This document shows positions 11,246 to 22,440 of a DNA stretch of 64,000 bases, one piece after another. This stretch comes from Haematococcus lacustris (Eukaryota; Chlorophyta; Chlorophyceae; Chlamydomonadales; Haematococcaceae). Where the stretch lies: the NCBI GenBank assembly GCA_030144725.1, contig JASKMD010000026.1:12887407-12951406 (forward strand), in the 5' to 3' direction. Below the pieces are notes generated by a model, which was given only the letters and a program-made list of their open reading frames with translations, ran no database searches and was not told where the DNA came from. Numbering within the stretch: the first letter of the stretch is position 1; each line of letters begins with the position of its first letter. A program made the position numbers and the translations under genes.

Positions 11246-11726
11246 CGCCTGTGACCTCGCCTCGCCTCGCTGGGCCTGGCGGCGAGGCAGGCTTGGCGAG
11301 GCGGCGAGGTTCCATGCACGCAAATTTGGTGGCATGGGCATCTCGACCTCGCCTCGCCATTGAAATCGCGCGAGGCGAGGTAGGGTGGTTGGAGGCGGTT
11401 AGAGGGACATGGAGACCTCGCCGCCTCGCCTCGCCGTCAGGTGTCCCCAACATTCAAAAAATGGCTGGAAATGATAGGAAACCGACCCCTGGTAATCAAA
11501 ACGACGCCGCGTCTCAGCCACCTTGTTTCTATTTAGGTTTCGCACATCCCTGGATAGAGGACTCTGTCAGCTATGCGGTGCAGCTTGTAACATTAAATAC
11601 TGTGCACTGTGCTGAGTGCTATGGCGGCTCGAATCTTGACATTCAAATTCATGCCAGTTTTGCTCATGCGGGCCTCGCCGCGACCGACCGCCGCGACCGA
11701 CGTGGCCCAGTAGCCTCTGCAAACAG

Positions 11727-12837
11727 TCAGGGACAGTCGCCGCAGTCAAAACAATGCACATGGCACGCAAAACCGATGTAACGACGCCCCTCCACCCATG
11801 CTCGGAAGTATACAACGCTGGTGCATTGCTTGACCGCTTCGTGAGTAGTACCTACTACCTGGCCACTCTGTAAGGCCACACAAGGTGTGTAGGCCATTGC
11901 TACGTTACCTTGCTCGACTTGTTGGGTCCGGTCCCTCCCGCCCGCCCTCCGCTTGCGTGTCGAGCTGGTGTCCAGCTCCGCCCTGACCCCCTGCTGCTCA
12001 GCTGGAGGGGTGGGCAGCCCAGGGGCAGCACCAGCACCAGCTGCCTGCTGCTGCCAGGGGGGTGCAGCAGGAGGGGGGGGCAGCCCAGGGGCAGCACCAG
12101 CACCAGCCGCCAGCTCCTGCCAGGGGGGTGCAGCAGGAGGGGGTAGCAGGTCAGGGGCGGCACCAGCACCAGCTGCCTGCTGCTGCCAGGGGGGTGCAGC
12201 AGGAGTGGGGGGCAGGTCAGGTGCGGCACCAGCACCAGCTGCCTGCTGCTGCCAGGGGGGAGCAGCAGGAGTGGGGGGCAGGTCAGGTGCGGCACCAGCA
12301 CATGCTGCCTGCTGCTGCCAGGGGGGTGCAGCAGGAGGGGGGGGCAGGTCAGGGGCGGCACCAACACCTGCTGCCTGCTGCTGCCAGGGGGGTGCAGCAG
12401 GAGGGGGGGGCAGGTCAGGGGCGGCACCAGCACCGGCACCTGCTGCTACCCCCAGCTCATCGCCATGCAGGGCGGCTACTGTGTTGCAGATATGGGCCAT
12501 GACAAGACCCTTCAGCTTGGGCTTCAGCCACCCCTTCATAAGCTCCTGCTGGTGGAAGCGAAGGTAAGCTTGCAACTCCCTAACAGATAGCTTCTCAGCC
12601 TCTTCGAAAGTGCTGGTGCTTCTCCTCAAGGTCGTGCATTTTGGCAGCAAGGAGCTCCTCAATAGCATGTAGCAACTGAGCCTCGGTCATCAGCAGCTCA
12701 TTCTCTGCCTGCACCTCCTGGGCAATGTCGTTAGCCCTCCTTGCTGTAGCTTTTAAGCCGTTAGGGCAGTGCAGATAACCAGCTCTTGGTGAACTATTCA
12801 GGGCTTGAAGGTGAGCACGCCGCCGGCTGGGCGCCAT
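11727..12837 (-). pseudogene. CAGG-family ORF: coiled coil, SAP-like motif, Pro/Gln repeats
   Basis: Reading from ATG at 12837: a basic start (MAPSRRRAHLQALN), a helical stretch rich in Glu/Leu (QEVQAENELLMTEAQLLHAI), a +1-type frame change near 12600, then EKLSVRELQAYLRFHQQ and KGWLKPKLKGLVMAHI, which resembles a SAP DNA-binding motif. About eight copies of a 21-residue unit (APPWQQQAAGAGAAPDLPPP type) follow, then a basic tail (STRKRRAGGRDRTQ). The same N-terminal and tail words recur in copy B (27125-27565) and in the chimeric copy at 6.6 kb. The function is not known; the domain call is by eye. Confidence 0.5.
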
Positions 12838-12989
12838 TGGGGCTGGGAGGGGGTGGGAGGGCGGGGCTGGGGCTGGGAGGGGGTGGGAGGGGGTAGGAGG
12901 GCGGGGCTGGGGCTGGGAGGGGGTGGGAGGGGTTGGGAGGTGGTGGGGCTGGGGCTGGGAGGGGGTGGCCCAGGTGGTTAGGAGGGTGT

Positions 12990-13086
12990 GCTGGGAGGCT
13001 GGGAGGCTGGGAGGCTGGGAGGCTGGGAGGCTGGGAGGCTGGGAGGCTGGGAGGCTGGGAGGCTGGGAGGCCAGGAGGCTGGGAGG
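12990..13086. repeat. octamer array (GGGAGGCT)n
   Basis: About eleven copies of GGGAGGCT inside copy A, next to a GGGGCTGGGAGGGGGT-type tract at 12838-12985 that recurs in every copy of the family. Confidence 0.93.
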
Positions 13087-14801
13087 GGGTGGTGGTGGGG
13101 CTGCTAGGGGGTGGTCCGGTTGGGCTAGTCAGCACTGCAAGGCAAAGTTAGGTCACGCCAAAGTATGTTCCCACAAGCCTACTCAATGAAATGACGTGCT
13201 TTCTTCTCCAGCAGCTGTGACGTTGAGTAAGGAACAGAGTTATGTATCGAAAGTCTGGAAAGTCACAGTAGTCAGCTCACAACATGCCGTTTTGTGGATG
13301 AGGGTCCCTTTTCTTGTGGGACTGGCGAGAGAGATACGCACATTTCCCGCGTTTGCAGCAATGTCGATACATAACATGCCCAGCGATAGCCCTCCAACAC
13401 CGCCTGCACCAACAAGAGGCTCGCGGAGCGAGCAAGGCGGGCTGAAATGTGATTGTACTTCCGGCTGGATGCCAGGCGGAGTTCCCTCATTGGTGCCACT
13501 ACTCACCACTAGAACAATCGGTAATGAGCAGCTGAGGTGTGTCCGCGATCGCTTGCGCCGGCATGGACTCTGATGCAAGGATTAATGCGCCGCTTGCCAG
13601 TAGGTGCGGAGTAATTCGCAGGTGCCAATGCAACAAACGCTACCGAAGTCGGTGCACTTTGTAGCGAGTACTTGCATGAAGATTACCAACCCCATGTTGG
13701 GGACTCCTGACTCGCCGCCTCGCCTCGAAAAAGCACCCCATGCACCTCGCCTCGCCTCGCCTCGCCATTGAAATCGCGCTGTAACACACCTCCTGCTCTC
13801 GCATGCACCGGCAAGGCGCATGAGACTGGTTGCAACCTGCTAAGATTCAGCCCATCCGGCAAGGGGGAGGCAAGCCAGAACGGGGCAAAGGCTAGGGCTG
13901 TGGGCCAGGCTAGGGCGGCAAGCAGGGTGGCTGCTTTGCCCCGGGCAAGGTCGAGGGAGGTGGGCCAGGCTAGGGCAAAGGCTGGGGTCACAGGACAGAC
14001 AAGGGTGGCAACCAGGCTGGCGACCATGTGGAGGGGGGAGGCATCACATCATACATCATAACACATAATAAGGGCAGCCGGCCAAGGCGGGGTGCCTGCG
14101 CCAAAGCAGTATGGGTGGCTGCAGGAGCACGCAAGTTTGAATGCTTCGAGGCAGATATGCCGCCACTGCCAGCAGCGGCAGGAGGACCACGGCTTCATGA
14201 GCGAGGTTCAGTGCCCCATGTGATGTGGTCAGGTGATAAGGCCACTAGAAGAGAGACCACGACCAAAAGTTGACCAATGTCGATCATATGATTTTGGTGC
14301 GAGATTAATGGGGTGGGATACTTGATTATTTCTATGCACGAAGACGTTCTCAAAAATGACTTTGGACGTAATTTGGCCATCGGGGAACTTGAAACAAAGA
14401 AAAATATGGCTCGGGAATAATATTTTAATTATAGTTTCCGAGGCTTCGGGAATCGATCGGGAGAGTACGGTAAGAGAATTCTATTTGTCGACACAGATAT
14501 CGGTGATACTGGCAAGGCCCACAACGGCACCGCACTCTTTTCACTGGCTCAAGTTGCTATTGGGCAGGACCAAGCACCCATCATCACCTGGCAGGGAGGA
14601 CGCTCCCTAATCAGCACCATTCATTGGCCATGAACAGAGAAACGTCCCATCCAAGACTGTCGCTCAGGCCTGATCAGGCCTCATGAGGGTGAGGTCCCCA
14701 CAGCAGGGACCCCTATTCTGGCCGCACACCCGGCCGTGCACGTTTCCTGTTGCCCCTTGTGTCAACTGCAAAACAGAGGTCAGCGTCATAAGCAAACACC
14801 G

Positions 14802-17800
14802 TCATTTTGAATCCCACTTGCTGCGCCTGGACCCCGATTGTTTGGCATTCGCCATCATGGCTGCGGCGTTCTTCGCCACCTGTTCCTGCAGCTGCGCGAC
14901 ATTGAGGCCCGGCAAAGCGGAAGATGTAGACAGGCCTGGTGGTCCACTGCCCCTGCCGTCATTCCCACTATGCGTGTTGGGCATCGCCGCGCCCACACCC
15001 CCGCTGCCGCGCTCAAAAGCAATGCTTGCTTGGCCGACGGGGGCGGCCGCCCGGGCAGCCCTCCGCCGCTCCTGGTCCCGGTCGAGCTGCTGGCTCAGCT
15101 TGTCTGCAGCAGTCCGCAAACAGGCAAGGATGTTAGCACGAGCATAGTCCTGCACAGCACAGCAAGCAGACATGGGCTCCGCTCTAGCAGCAGCGCTGAG
15201 CAGCCATGTGCATATTGTGACCACAGCCACAATCAGGTCAAGAGAGTGCACTAGACTCTGAGCAGTGCCAATGCAAGTACCTGTGATGGGGACAGGAGAC
15301 CACGTGCAGCCCACCCTGTCCTTCCTAGCTTGTTGCCCCTGCCACTGATGCCCCTGCCACTGATGCCCCTGCACTAATGCCCCTGCCACTGATGCCCCTG
15401 CCGCTGATGCCCCTACTGCTGATGCCCCTGCGACTGATGCCCCTGCCACTGATGCCCCTACTGCTAATGCCCCTACTGCTAATGCCTCTGCCACTGATGC
15501 CCCTACTGCTGATGCCCCTGCCACTGATGCCCCTGCCGCTGATGCCCCTACCACTGATGCCCCTGCCACTGATGCCCCTACTGCTAATGCCCCTGCCACT
15601 GATGCCCCTACCGCTGATGCCCCTACTGCTAATGCCCCCACCGCTGATGCCCCCACTGCTGATGCCCCTGCGACTGATGCCCCTACCGCTGATGCCCCTG
15701 CCGCTGATGCCCCTACCACTGATGCCCCTACCGCTGATGCCCCTACCGCTGATGCCCCTGCCACTGATGCCACTGCCACTGATGCCACTGCCACTGATGC
15801 CCCTACTGCTGATGCCCCTACTGCTAATGCCCCTTTCACTGATGCCCCCACCGCTGATGCCCCTACTGCTGATGCCCCTGCACTAATGCCCCTGCCACTG
15901 ATGCCCCTGCCGCTGATGCCCCTACTGCTGATGCCCCTGCGACTGATGCCCCTGCCACTGATGCCCCTACTGCTAATGCCCCTACTGCTAATGCCCCTGC
16001 CACTGATGCCCCTACTGCTGATGCCCCTGCCACTGATGCCCCTGCCGCTGATGCCCCTACCACTGATGCCCCTGCCACTGATGCCCCTACTGCTAATGCC
16101 CCTGCCACTGATGCCCCTACCGCTGATGCCCCTACTGCTAATGCCCCCACCGCTGATGCCCCCACTGCTGATGCCCCTGCGACTGATGCCCCTACCGCTG
16201 ATGCCCCTGCCGCTGATGCCCCTACCACTGATGCCCCTACCGCTGATGCCCCTACCGCTGATGCCCCTGCCACTGATGCCCCTGCCACTGATGCCCCTAC
16301 CACTGATGCCCCTACTGCTGATGCCCCTACTGCTAATGCCCCTTTCACTGATGCCCCCACCGCTGATGCCCCTACTGCTGATGCCCCTACCGCTGATGCC
16401 CCTACCACTGATGCCCCTACCGCTGATGCCCCTACCGCTGATGCCCCTGCCACTGATGCCCCTGCCACTGATGCCACTGCCACTGATGCCCCTACCGCTG
16501 ATGCCCCTGCCACTGATGCCCCTGCCACTGATGCCCCCACCGCTGATGCCCCTACTGCTGATGCCCCTACTGCTGATGCCCCTGCCACTGATGCCCCTAC
16601 TGCGGATGCCCCTGACGCTGATGCCCCTACTGCTGATGCCCCTGCCACTGATGCCCCTAATGCTAATGCCCCTACTGCTGATGCCCCTACTGCTGATGCC
16701 CCTGCCACTGATGCCCCTACCACTGATGCCCCTACTGCTGATGCCCCTGCACTAATGCCCCTGCCACTGATGCCCCTACCACTGATGCCCCTACTGCTGA
16801 TGCCCCTGCCGCTGATGCCCCTACTGCTGATGCCCCTGCCACTGATGCCCCTAATGCTAATGCCCCTACTGCTGATGCCCCTGCCACTGATGCCCCTACT
16901 GCTAATGCCCCTTCCACTGATGCCCCCACCGCTGATGCCCCTACTGCTGATGCCCCTGCCACTGATGCCCCTGCCACTGATGCCCCTACCACTGATGCCC
17001 CTACTGCTGATGCCCCTGCCACTGATGCCCCTACTGCTGATGCCCCTGCCACTGATGCCCCTACTGCTAATGCCCCTGCCACTGATGCCCCTACTGCTAA
17101 TGCCCCTACTGCTAATGCCCCTGCCACTGATGCCCCTACTGCTAATGCCCCTACCGGTGATGCCCCTGCCCTGAAGGCCTGTCTGGTCTGGTAGCCTTTT
17201 GCTATGCACACCTTGTCCCTGCTCACCTTTGTAGTCCTCTTTAGGCAACGAGGTGGGATCAAAAAGGTCTGGCGGGAAGGCAGTGCCAGCCTCTTGCAGG
17301 TTGTAGCTCTTGACCAGCTGCTGCAGCAGGTCAGGGTTGCTGTATGCACGGTGCGTGCGCAAGCTCTCAATGAAGCTGCGTTGCTGCCGCTTGCTGGTGG
17401 CCTTGATGGCTTCCAACTTGGCCTGCAGGGACAAGCCAGCCAGATAACACAATTGTCACGTTGGTCAATGGGCAGGCAGGTGGCGCCAGGAGGGTGGGCC
17501 AAGGCAATGAGGCCAGGCACAAGGGATCCCAGCAGCATTGGCCCCCAAATCTGGAAGGGTGTCAAGGCAGACCAGGTTGGCAAGGCAAAACAGGGACTAA
17601 TTGAGGGGGGCTGCATGCCTGTTTAGGACATGGCCTTCCCTGGCCCAGGCCCCGGCTCTTGCTCCATCCCTGCCTTCAACCCTGGCTTGCACTCTGTTGC
17701 TGCTGCTGTGATACCAGGCCCTTGTGCTGCCAAAACGTCTGCTGCTGGTGCAGGCTGGTGCTAGCCGGCCAGTTATGTAATCAGCTACAAGCCAGCCAGC

Positions 17801-18920
17801 CGCAGGCCAGCTACAACACAACTGCCACTGCTGCATTTGGCTCCAGCCGCAAGCCAAACAGCTGCTGCACGCTACCCAGCCCTCCTTCTCTACCCTCCTG
17901 CCCACCCCTCTCCCTTTTTACCCTTCAACACCGTTGCCACTGCTGCACTCAAGTGCCCACAAGCCAAGATACAACCAAAGGTCGACTTATACCTGACGCC
18001 AGGTGTACACTGCACGTGCTGAGGGCACTGCTGAGGGCTCTGCCACTGACATGAGCATCCAACAGGGGGCTAAAGCTGCAAGCTCCTGGCAGCCCATGCT
18101 GAGCGGGTGGTGTGGACTGACGGCAAGGCTCAACAGCGACAAGCTGCACCATCACATAGCAGTCATAGCTGAAGGGCAGGGCAATGGCCTCCTCCCTCCC
18201 ATGCTCCCCTCCCTTAGCCGCGCCCCAGGCAGAAGCTCCTTCCTTCATGCATGACGGACTACTCTCCTTCGTCTTCTCGTCTCATGTCACCCTATGCTCT
18301 GCCTCACCCTGCACCTCGTTGCTCTGCCCTGTCTCTCCTTGACTCAACCTCCCTGGCCTGCGCCCACCCCTGGCGCTCACCACAACCTCCTCGCTGCACA
18401 CCCCAACTGGAGCTTGCTGCAACTCAGGTGGCAAAAGCAACAGTGGATCTGACATTGCGGCCCCTTTTGCACCAGCTGCTTGCTGCATCGCCATGTCTGG
18501 CAATGGACCCTCCATAGCATGCTCCAAGTCCCCTGCGGCTGTGAATGCCAGCAGCACATGCTGCCGTGTCAGCTGTTGATGGACAATGACAACCAACCGT
18601 CACCAACCTGGGGAAGCTGTAGTCACCAACCTGGGGAAGCTGTTGGCAAATCTTGCACATCTGGCGCAGATGTTATTGAGGCTGGTAAGGGTGCCAACTC
18701 CTGGCTGCCGACCCGCTCCTCTGCTGCATAACTGCCAAACAAGCCCAGGTCGCCTTGTTGACCTGCATGCCGAGTCAAACGCACAGGTGGCGAACTTCAA
18801 GTGTTTTGAGCGTGAGTAGCTCTCGGTGCAGCTCCGCGTACCGATGGGGCGCTGCTGCTCGAGGTCGTCGGGCCCCGAGTCATCTTCGCTGCCGTAGCCC
18901 CCCAAGCCCAGCGCAGACAT
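14802..18920 (-). CDS. SAP30BP (HCNGP)-like protein
   Basis: Exons: 18842-18920 (start MSALGLGGYGSEDDSGPDD), 18387-18532, 17227-17422 and 14802-15149, ending KWDSK then TGA. The first three junctions keep phase. Exon 3 holds the family core: RSFIESLRTHRAYSNPDLL, then FPPDLFDPTSLPKEDY. The last exon has a helical basic region (QQLDRDQERRRAAR) and the family's terminal SRRSKWDSK. SAP30BP proteins are nuclear and act in transcription and splicing; Pfam calls the domain HCNGP. Exon 3 ends in phase 1 while the last exon reads only if entered in phase 0, so a small exon is probably missed between 15150 and 17226. That intron holds a 1.8-kb satellite. Confidence 0.82.
15340..17167. repeat. 15-bp satellite (TGATGCCCCTNCNRC)n with higher-order structure
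   Basis: About 120 copies of a 15-bp unit inside the SAP30BP-like gene. A 12-bp variant unit (CTGCACTAATGC context) recurs at about 15371, 15880 and 16748. The pattern of unit variants after the first two is nearly the same for about 500 bp, which shows a segmental duplication of about 34 units. Long Met-Pro-Leu and Gly-Ala-Ser readings in several frames come from the repeat. Confidence 0.95.
17982..18190. repeat. uninterrupted paralogue of the 2.6-kb repeat (empty hAT site)
   Basis: Closely similar to 2589-2771 joined directly to 4408-4440. The octamer ATCACATA occurs once, at 18151-18158, where the other copy carries a 1628-bp element. It lies in intron 2 of the SAP30BP-like gene. Confidence 0.8.
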
Positions 18921-19114
18921 ACAGCGTCCGGCGTTCAAAGCTGGCGGCAAAGTGTTCGCAACTTGGGTCACACAAAGCGGTTCAAGCCACCAGACTAATC
19001 AAGGAAGGCGCGAGTTAATGCCGAACACAAGCGTTGATCAACCACAAGCTTGCATCCCTGGCCATGTGCTGTGCCACTGCAAGATTTTGCAATCTTAATT
19101 TCAGCCCCCTTGTC

Positions 19115-19363
19115 CCTCACTAGGGCCTCCATTTGAGCCGGATCAGAAGTACCTACTAGCATACACTATCAGCCACTAGTAGCCACTAACTAGATCCGGC
19201 TCAAACAGTGTTATTGGGCTGTGTGGAGTAAACCCAGTGCACATGGCACATGAGCCGCCTACCACCTACAATATTGCCTGACCCGAGGGCTATGATGTAG
19301 AGTTGGCATGACAAAACATGCACTTATTGTAAGCTGATGACAGCTTAAGAGGGGGGGCACACA
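19115..19363 (-). ncRNA. conserved 3' flank of Fanzor A (candidate omega-RNA region)
   Basis: Directly downstream of the Fanzor A stop. Its sequence recurs at 38195-38402 (no ORF beside it), 38822-39015 (beside Fanzor D) and, more weakly, about 20840-20990 (beside fragment B). Conserved words include a small hairpin AGCTGTCATCAGCT and GTCAGGCAATANTGTAGGTGG. TnpB and Fanzor guide RNAs are known to be made from the 3' end of their loci, so this is a candidate scaffold. That it is transcribed or bound is inference. Confidence 0.4.
19132..19205. mobile_element. 74-bp MITE with 13-bp TIRs
   Basis: Ends TTTGAGCCGGATC and GATCCGGCTCAAA are perfect inverted repeats around about 48 bp. A near-identical copy is at 38217-38290 in the solo flank. 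The equivalent place in the flank of Fanzor D (about 38836-38890) lacks it. Confidence 0.7.
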
Positions 19364-20790
19364 CTACTGTGCCTCAGCAGGCTGCTGCTGCTGGGCCTTG
19401 GGAGGCTTGTCTCGCAGCCGCTTGTAGCCCAAGCCAGGGTACTCCTTGCCCTTGGCTGGCAGAGCTCCCTGGTCTGGCCAGTAGCACAGCTCCAGTGGAC
19501 GCCACCGGCTCTCCCCAATGCGCTGCATGTTCAGCGCTGCATTGCAGTCCCTGTCCAGCCACTTGCCTGGCTGTGGTGCTGGCTTGGCTTTGACAGCCTT
19601 GCCCTTGGCCTTGGTGGGCTCAGCTGCCTCTGGCTCAGCCTTGGTGCGCTTGCTGCGCTTGGCTGGAAGGGGAGTGCTGGGCCCTGGCTCTGAGGCTGCT
19701 GGCTGTGTGGCTGCCTGGCCGCTGCGTGGGGCCTGTGGGGGCCTGCGGGGGGCCACTACAGGGCACCACACCAGGCCCCGCACTGGCTGGCCACGCTCCT
19801 GGCTCCAGGCTGGGCGCACTAGGCGGTGGTGCACCTGCCCTGCTGGGGGCTTCCAGCCTGCAGGTCTTGTGGCACTGAGTGTGTTCAGCTCGACCTCACA
19901 GGGCTGCTTGCCATTCACTGCTGAGCTGACCCGGCTGGTGCGGTGCTCATCCACAAGCACCACCCTGCCCCCATCCTGGTCTTAGCCCCTGGGCCTGCAC
20001 ACCACCTTGCGGCAGGCCCGCAACACCGCATCAGCACCCCACCCTCCCCTGGTGCCAATGCTAGCTGCTCCAAAGAACACCACCAGCTGCTTGGCACGAT
20101 TGTGGCGCTTCATGGACAACTCAGCCATGCCCTCCTCCAACTGCAGCCATGCACACAAGGCACACACATGGTCGCTGACATGGTGGCACCAGGTTAGGCA
20201 TGGCACAGTCAAGTACTCTTTCGTTTCGTGCCCGACCACCACCTCTCAGTCCCTTACCCTCCCCCCTCCCACCTACCCACCCACCCACCCTCACCTTGTT
20301 GAAGAACTGCTCCAGCGCCCGGTCCTGGGCTCCGTACAGCCTCAGCCGCTGCCGTGCCCACTTGGGGTCCAGGTACACCTCCCACACCGCATCCCAGGTG
20401 GCCAGGGTGACGGTGATGTGCTTCAGGTTGGCCTTCAGGGAGGTGCCGGCTGAGCTTGCTGCTGCCAGGTGCTGGAGGTGGGGCTTGATCGGTGCTAGCC
20501 ACCGCTCAGTGTCACGGCGGGCATTGTTCAGGCCGCTGGCATGCTTCACCTCGCCCTTGGTCAGCTTTCACCGGCGCAGCTGGTCTGCCTTGAGCTAGCC
20601 TGTTGCTGGATCCCACACCCCAGAGGCTGCGCTGACTGCCTGGGTGACGCCGGGGTCGATGCCCACCCCAATCTGTGTGGCTGGATTGAACACAAACTCA
20701 CGCATCTCAGCTATGCCCCTGCCTATGTGGGGGAGCCCCACTACATGGGGGCGCAGAGGGGTGGTGATGGGAAAGGGTAGGGTTAGGGTC
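19364..20790 (-). pseudogene. Fanzor A, 5'-truncated TnpB-like nuclease relic
   Basis: The frame begins upstream of RuvC-I (IGVGIDPGVTQAVSAAS, aspartate codon near 20655) and continues to a donor at 20289-20294. It resumes at 20140 (LEEGMAELSMKRHNRAKQLV), passes RuvC-II (VVLVDEHRTSRVSS, glutamate near 19945) and reaches RuvC-III ([18 protein letters not shown], near 19550), with TAG at 19364-19366. The three acidic positions of the RuvC site are present. Three premature stops break it: 20595-20597, 20568-20570 and 19982-19984. The N-terminal half, including the usual wedge/REC-like region, is missing. Family assignment rests on the RuvC motifs and the terminal DRDxNAALN signature shared by TnpB and Fanzor. 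Confidence 0.8.
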
Positions 20791-21150
20791 CCTCACTGAT
20801 GACCCAGTCATTGACCAATCTTAATTTTAGCCAGCTACTCTACTGAACATCTAAGGGATATTGCTTGCAACTGGGCATCTAAAGGATGATCCAGCCGCTG
20901 GTACTTGCGCGGCCACATGCCAACCCCCTGCACTATTGCCTAACCCCTGAGGAGTGGCTAGCCAGTTTGGCATTACAAACATGTACTCCCTAATGTGCTG
21001 CATGTTCGGTGGTGCACTGCAGTCCCTGTCTACCTGTTGGCGTGGCCCAGGCAGCCTTGCCCTTGCCTGGGCCTGGGCCATTGCTGGGCTCGGTGGGCTC
21101 AGCTGCCTGCTTGGCCTTGCATGCCCTGCCTAGCTCCTTGCGCCAGCCGT
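20791..21150 (-). pseudogene. Fanzor B, C-terminal fragment
   Basis: On the minus strand, about 20990-21050 reads VDRDCSAPPNMQHIRE, a degraded form of the RuvC-III end of Fanzor A. The region below it (20840-20990) resembles the conserved 3' flank. Only this end is present. Confidence 0.6.
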
Positions 21151-21592
21151 TGTAGCCTAACCAGCTGCCGTCAGCACAGCCGTCAGCTCGGCCACTACTA
21201 GCTTAAGCCCCTTTACCATAAGCCCCTATACCTACCCTATGCTTCTGCCCACACACATGTGCTCTGACCTCCGCAGCTGGATGTTGCAGCCACTTGTATG
21301 GGAGGCCTCTAGCCTTCTCACGCACACTCATGCCTGGGCTGGCCCGCCCGACTTAAACATGGCGGGGCTGTCACCTGCATAGCTTCCCAGGCCAACAAAA
21401 CTCATTTAACAAGGAACAACATGTTGGATTGTGGGTAGTCTCACTCAGCTACTCCAAGTTGTAGCATCCTCGGTCGCACCTTTGATGACTGCAGCCCCCG
21501 TGGCATTTTCCCAACAGACCACTGGGCACCTCATCAAACCTAACAGCTGTACTAACTTTGTAAGGCTGACAGCCTGTGCAAACTACTAGGCC
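21151..21592. other. sequence between Fanzor fragments, no gene seen
   Basis: The 3' flank of Fanzor C lies here. It does not show the strong similarity to the flank of Fanzor A that the D and solo copies do. Confidence 0.5.
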
Positions 21593-22440
21593 CTATGCAT
21601 TGTTGCGGGCCCGGCCATCAATGCCCCGCCGGTACTCTGCAGCCCGGTGCAACCACTGTCTGCCCTTGGGCAGCCGGTCATTGACCAGCTTGTAGCGCTG
21701 CTGGTACTCCTTGCCAATGGCAGGCAGAGCCTTAAGGTCAGCCCATTGGCACAGCTCTATGGGGCGCTGCTTGCTCTCCCCAATGCGCTGTAAGTTCAGG
21801 CAGCCGTTGGTGTCCCGGTCCAACAACCTGCCCCCTGGGAGGGCTTGGGGTGGTGGGACTGGGCCAGGTGCTGCAGGGAGGGGCTGGGCCTGGGCTGGGG
21901 GAGGGGGTGGGGTCTGGGCTGGGGGTCCCTGGGCTGGGGGAGGGGGGGGGGCCTGGGCAGGGGCAGGGGGGTCCTGGGCAAGGGCAGGGGGCGGAGGGTT
22001 GGGCGGCACCTGATGGCAACACGACAGGCCCCGCACATACTTCGCATGTCGCAGGCTCCAGGCTGGGCGCACCAGCCGCGGGTTGACCTGGCCTGCTGGG
22101 GGTACCCAGTCTGCAGGCCTGGGCTGGTCAGGTGGCAGGTGCATCTCACAAGGCTGTGGGGCATGCATTGAGGAGCTGACACGGCTGGTGCGGAACTCAT
22201 CCACAATTACTAGCCTGTCAGGCCTGGGATCTGTGCTGGGCCTGCTGGGCTGCTGCACCACCCTGCGAAACCCCTCCCGCCTTCCACCCGCCCCCGCCTT
22301 CCCGCCCCCGCCTCCCGCCCACCAAACCGCCCCCGCCTTCCACCCACCCTGGCTGAAGTTGCCCGCTGCCAGGAAAACTGCCACTCCCCTGTCCTGGTGG
22401 TAGTGCTAGCGTGACACCCACTTCATCCCATTCACCACCT

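Larger units (their letters stand above)
11437..13710. mobile_element. CAGG-family element, copy A
   Basis: The left end is TCAGGTGTCCCCAAC and the right end, read from outside, is TCAGGAGTCCCCAAC: 14 of 15 bases match. The flanks are CTCGCCG at 11430-11436 and again at 13711-13717, a possible 7-bp target duplication, although the surroundings are CTCGCC-rich. Copy B at 26691-28440 shares both ends and large interior blocks. The element carries a degenerate minus-strand ORF with a SAP-like motif. No transposase is visible, so it is likely non-autonomous. The TIR start (CAGG) would suit hAT, but a 7-bp duplication would not be typical. Confidence 0.75.
9765..14607. mobile_element. probable composite element with nested insertion
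   Basis: The left edge reads TAGGGAGCGTC at 9763-9773 and the right edge reads GACGCTCCCTA at 14599-14609, a 9-bp inverted repeat flanked by TA on both sides. A perfect 24-bp inverted repeat (9918-9941 versus 14449-14472) lies inside. Both 24-mers carry the word TACCGTACTCTC, and near-matching words occur in inverted orientation inside the hAT-type element at about 2854 and 4112. A coding-like word is shared too (VVRGVSAADA here, VVRGISAGDA there). The CAGG-family element at 11437-13710 sits inside. The ends are too short to be decisive. Confidence 0.35.

Noticed and set aside
15340..17167. CRISPR-like array
   Set aside because: Units are contiguous 15-mers without unique spacers in a eukaryotic intron; this is a satellite.
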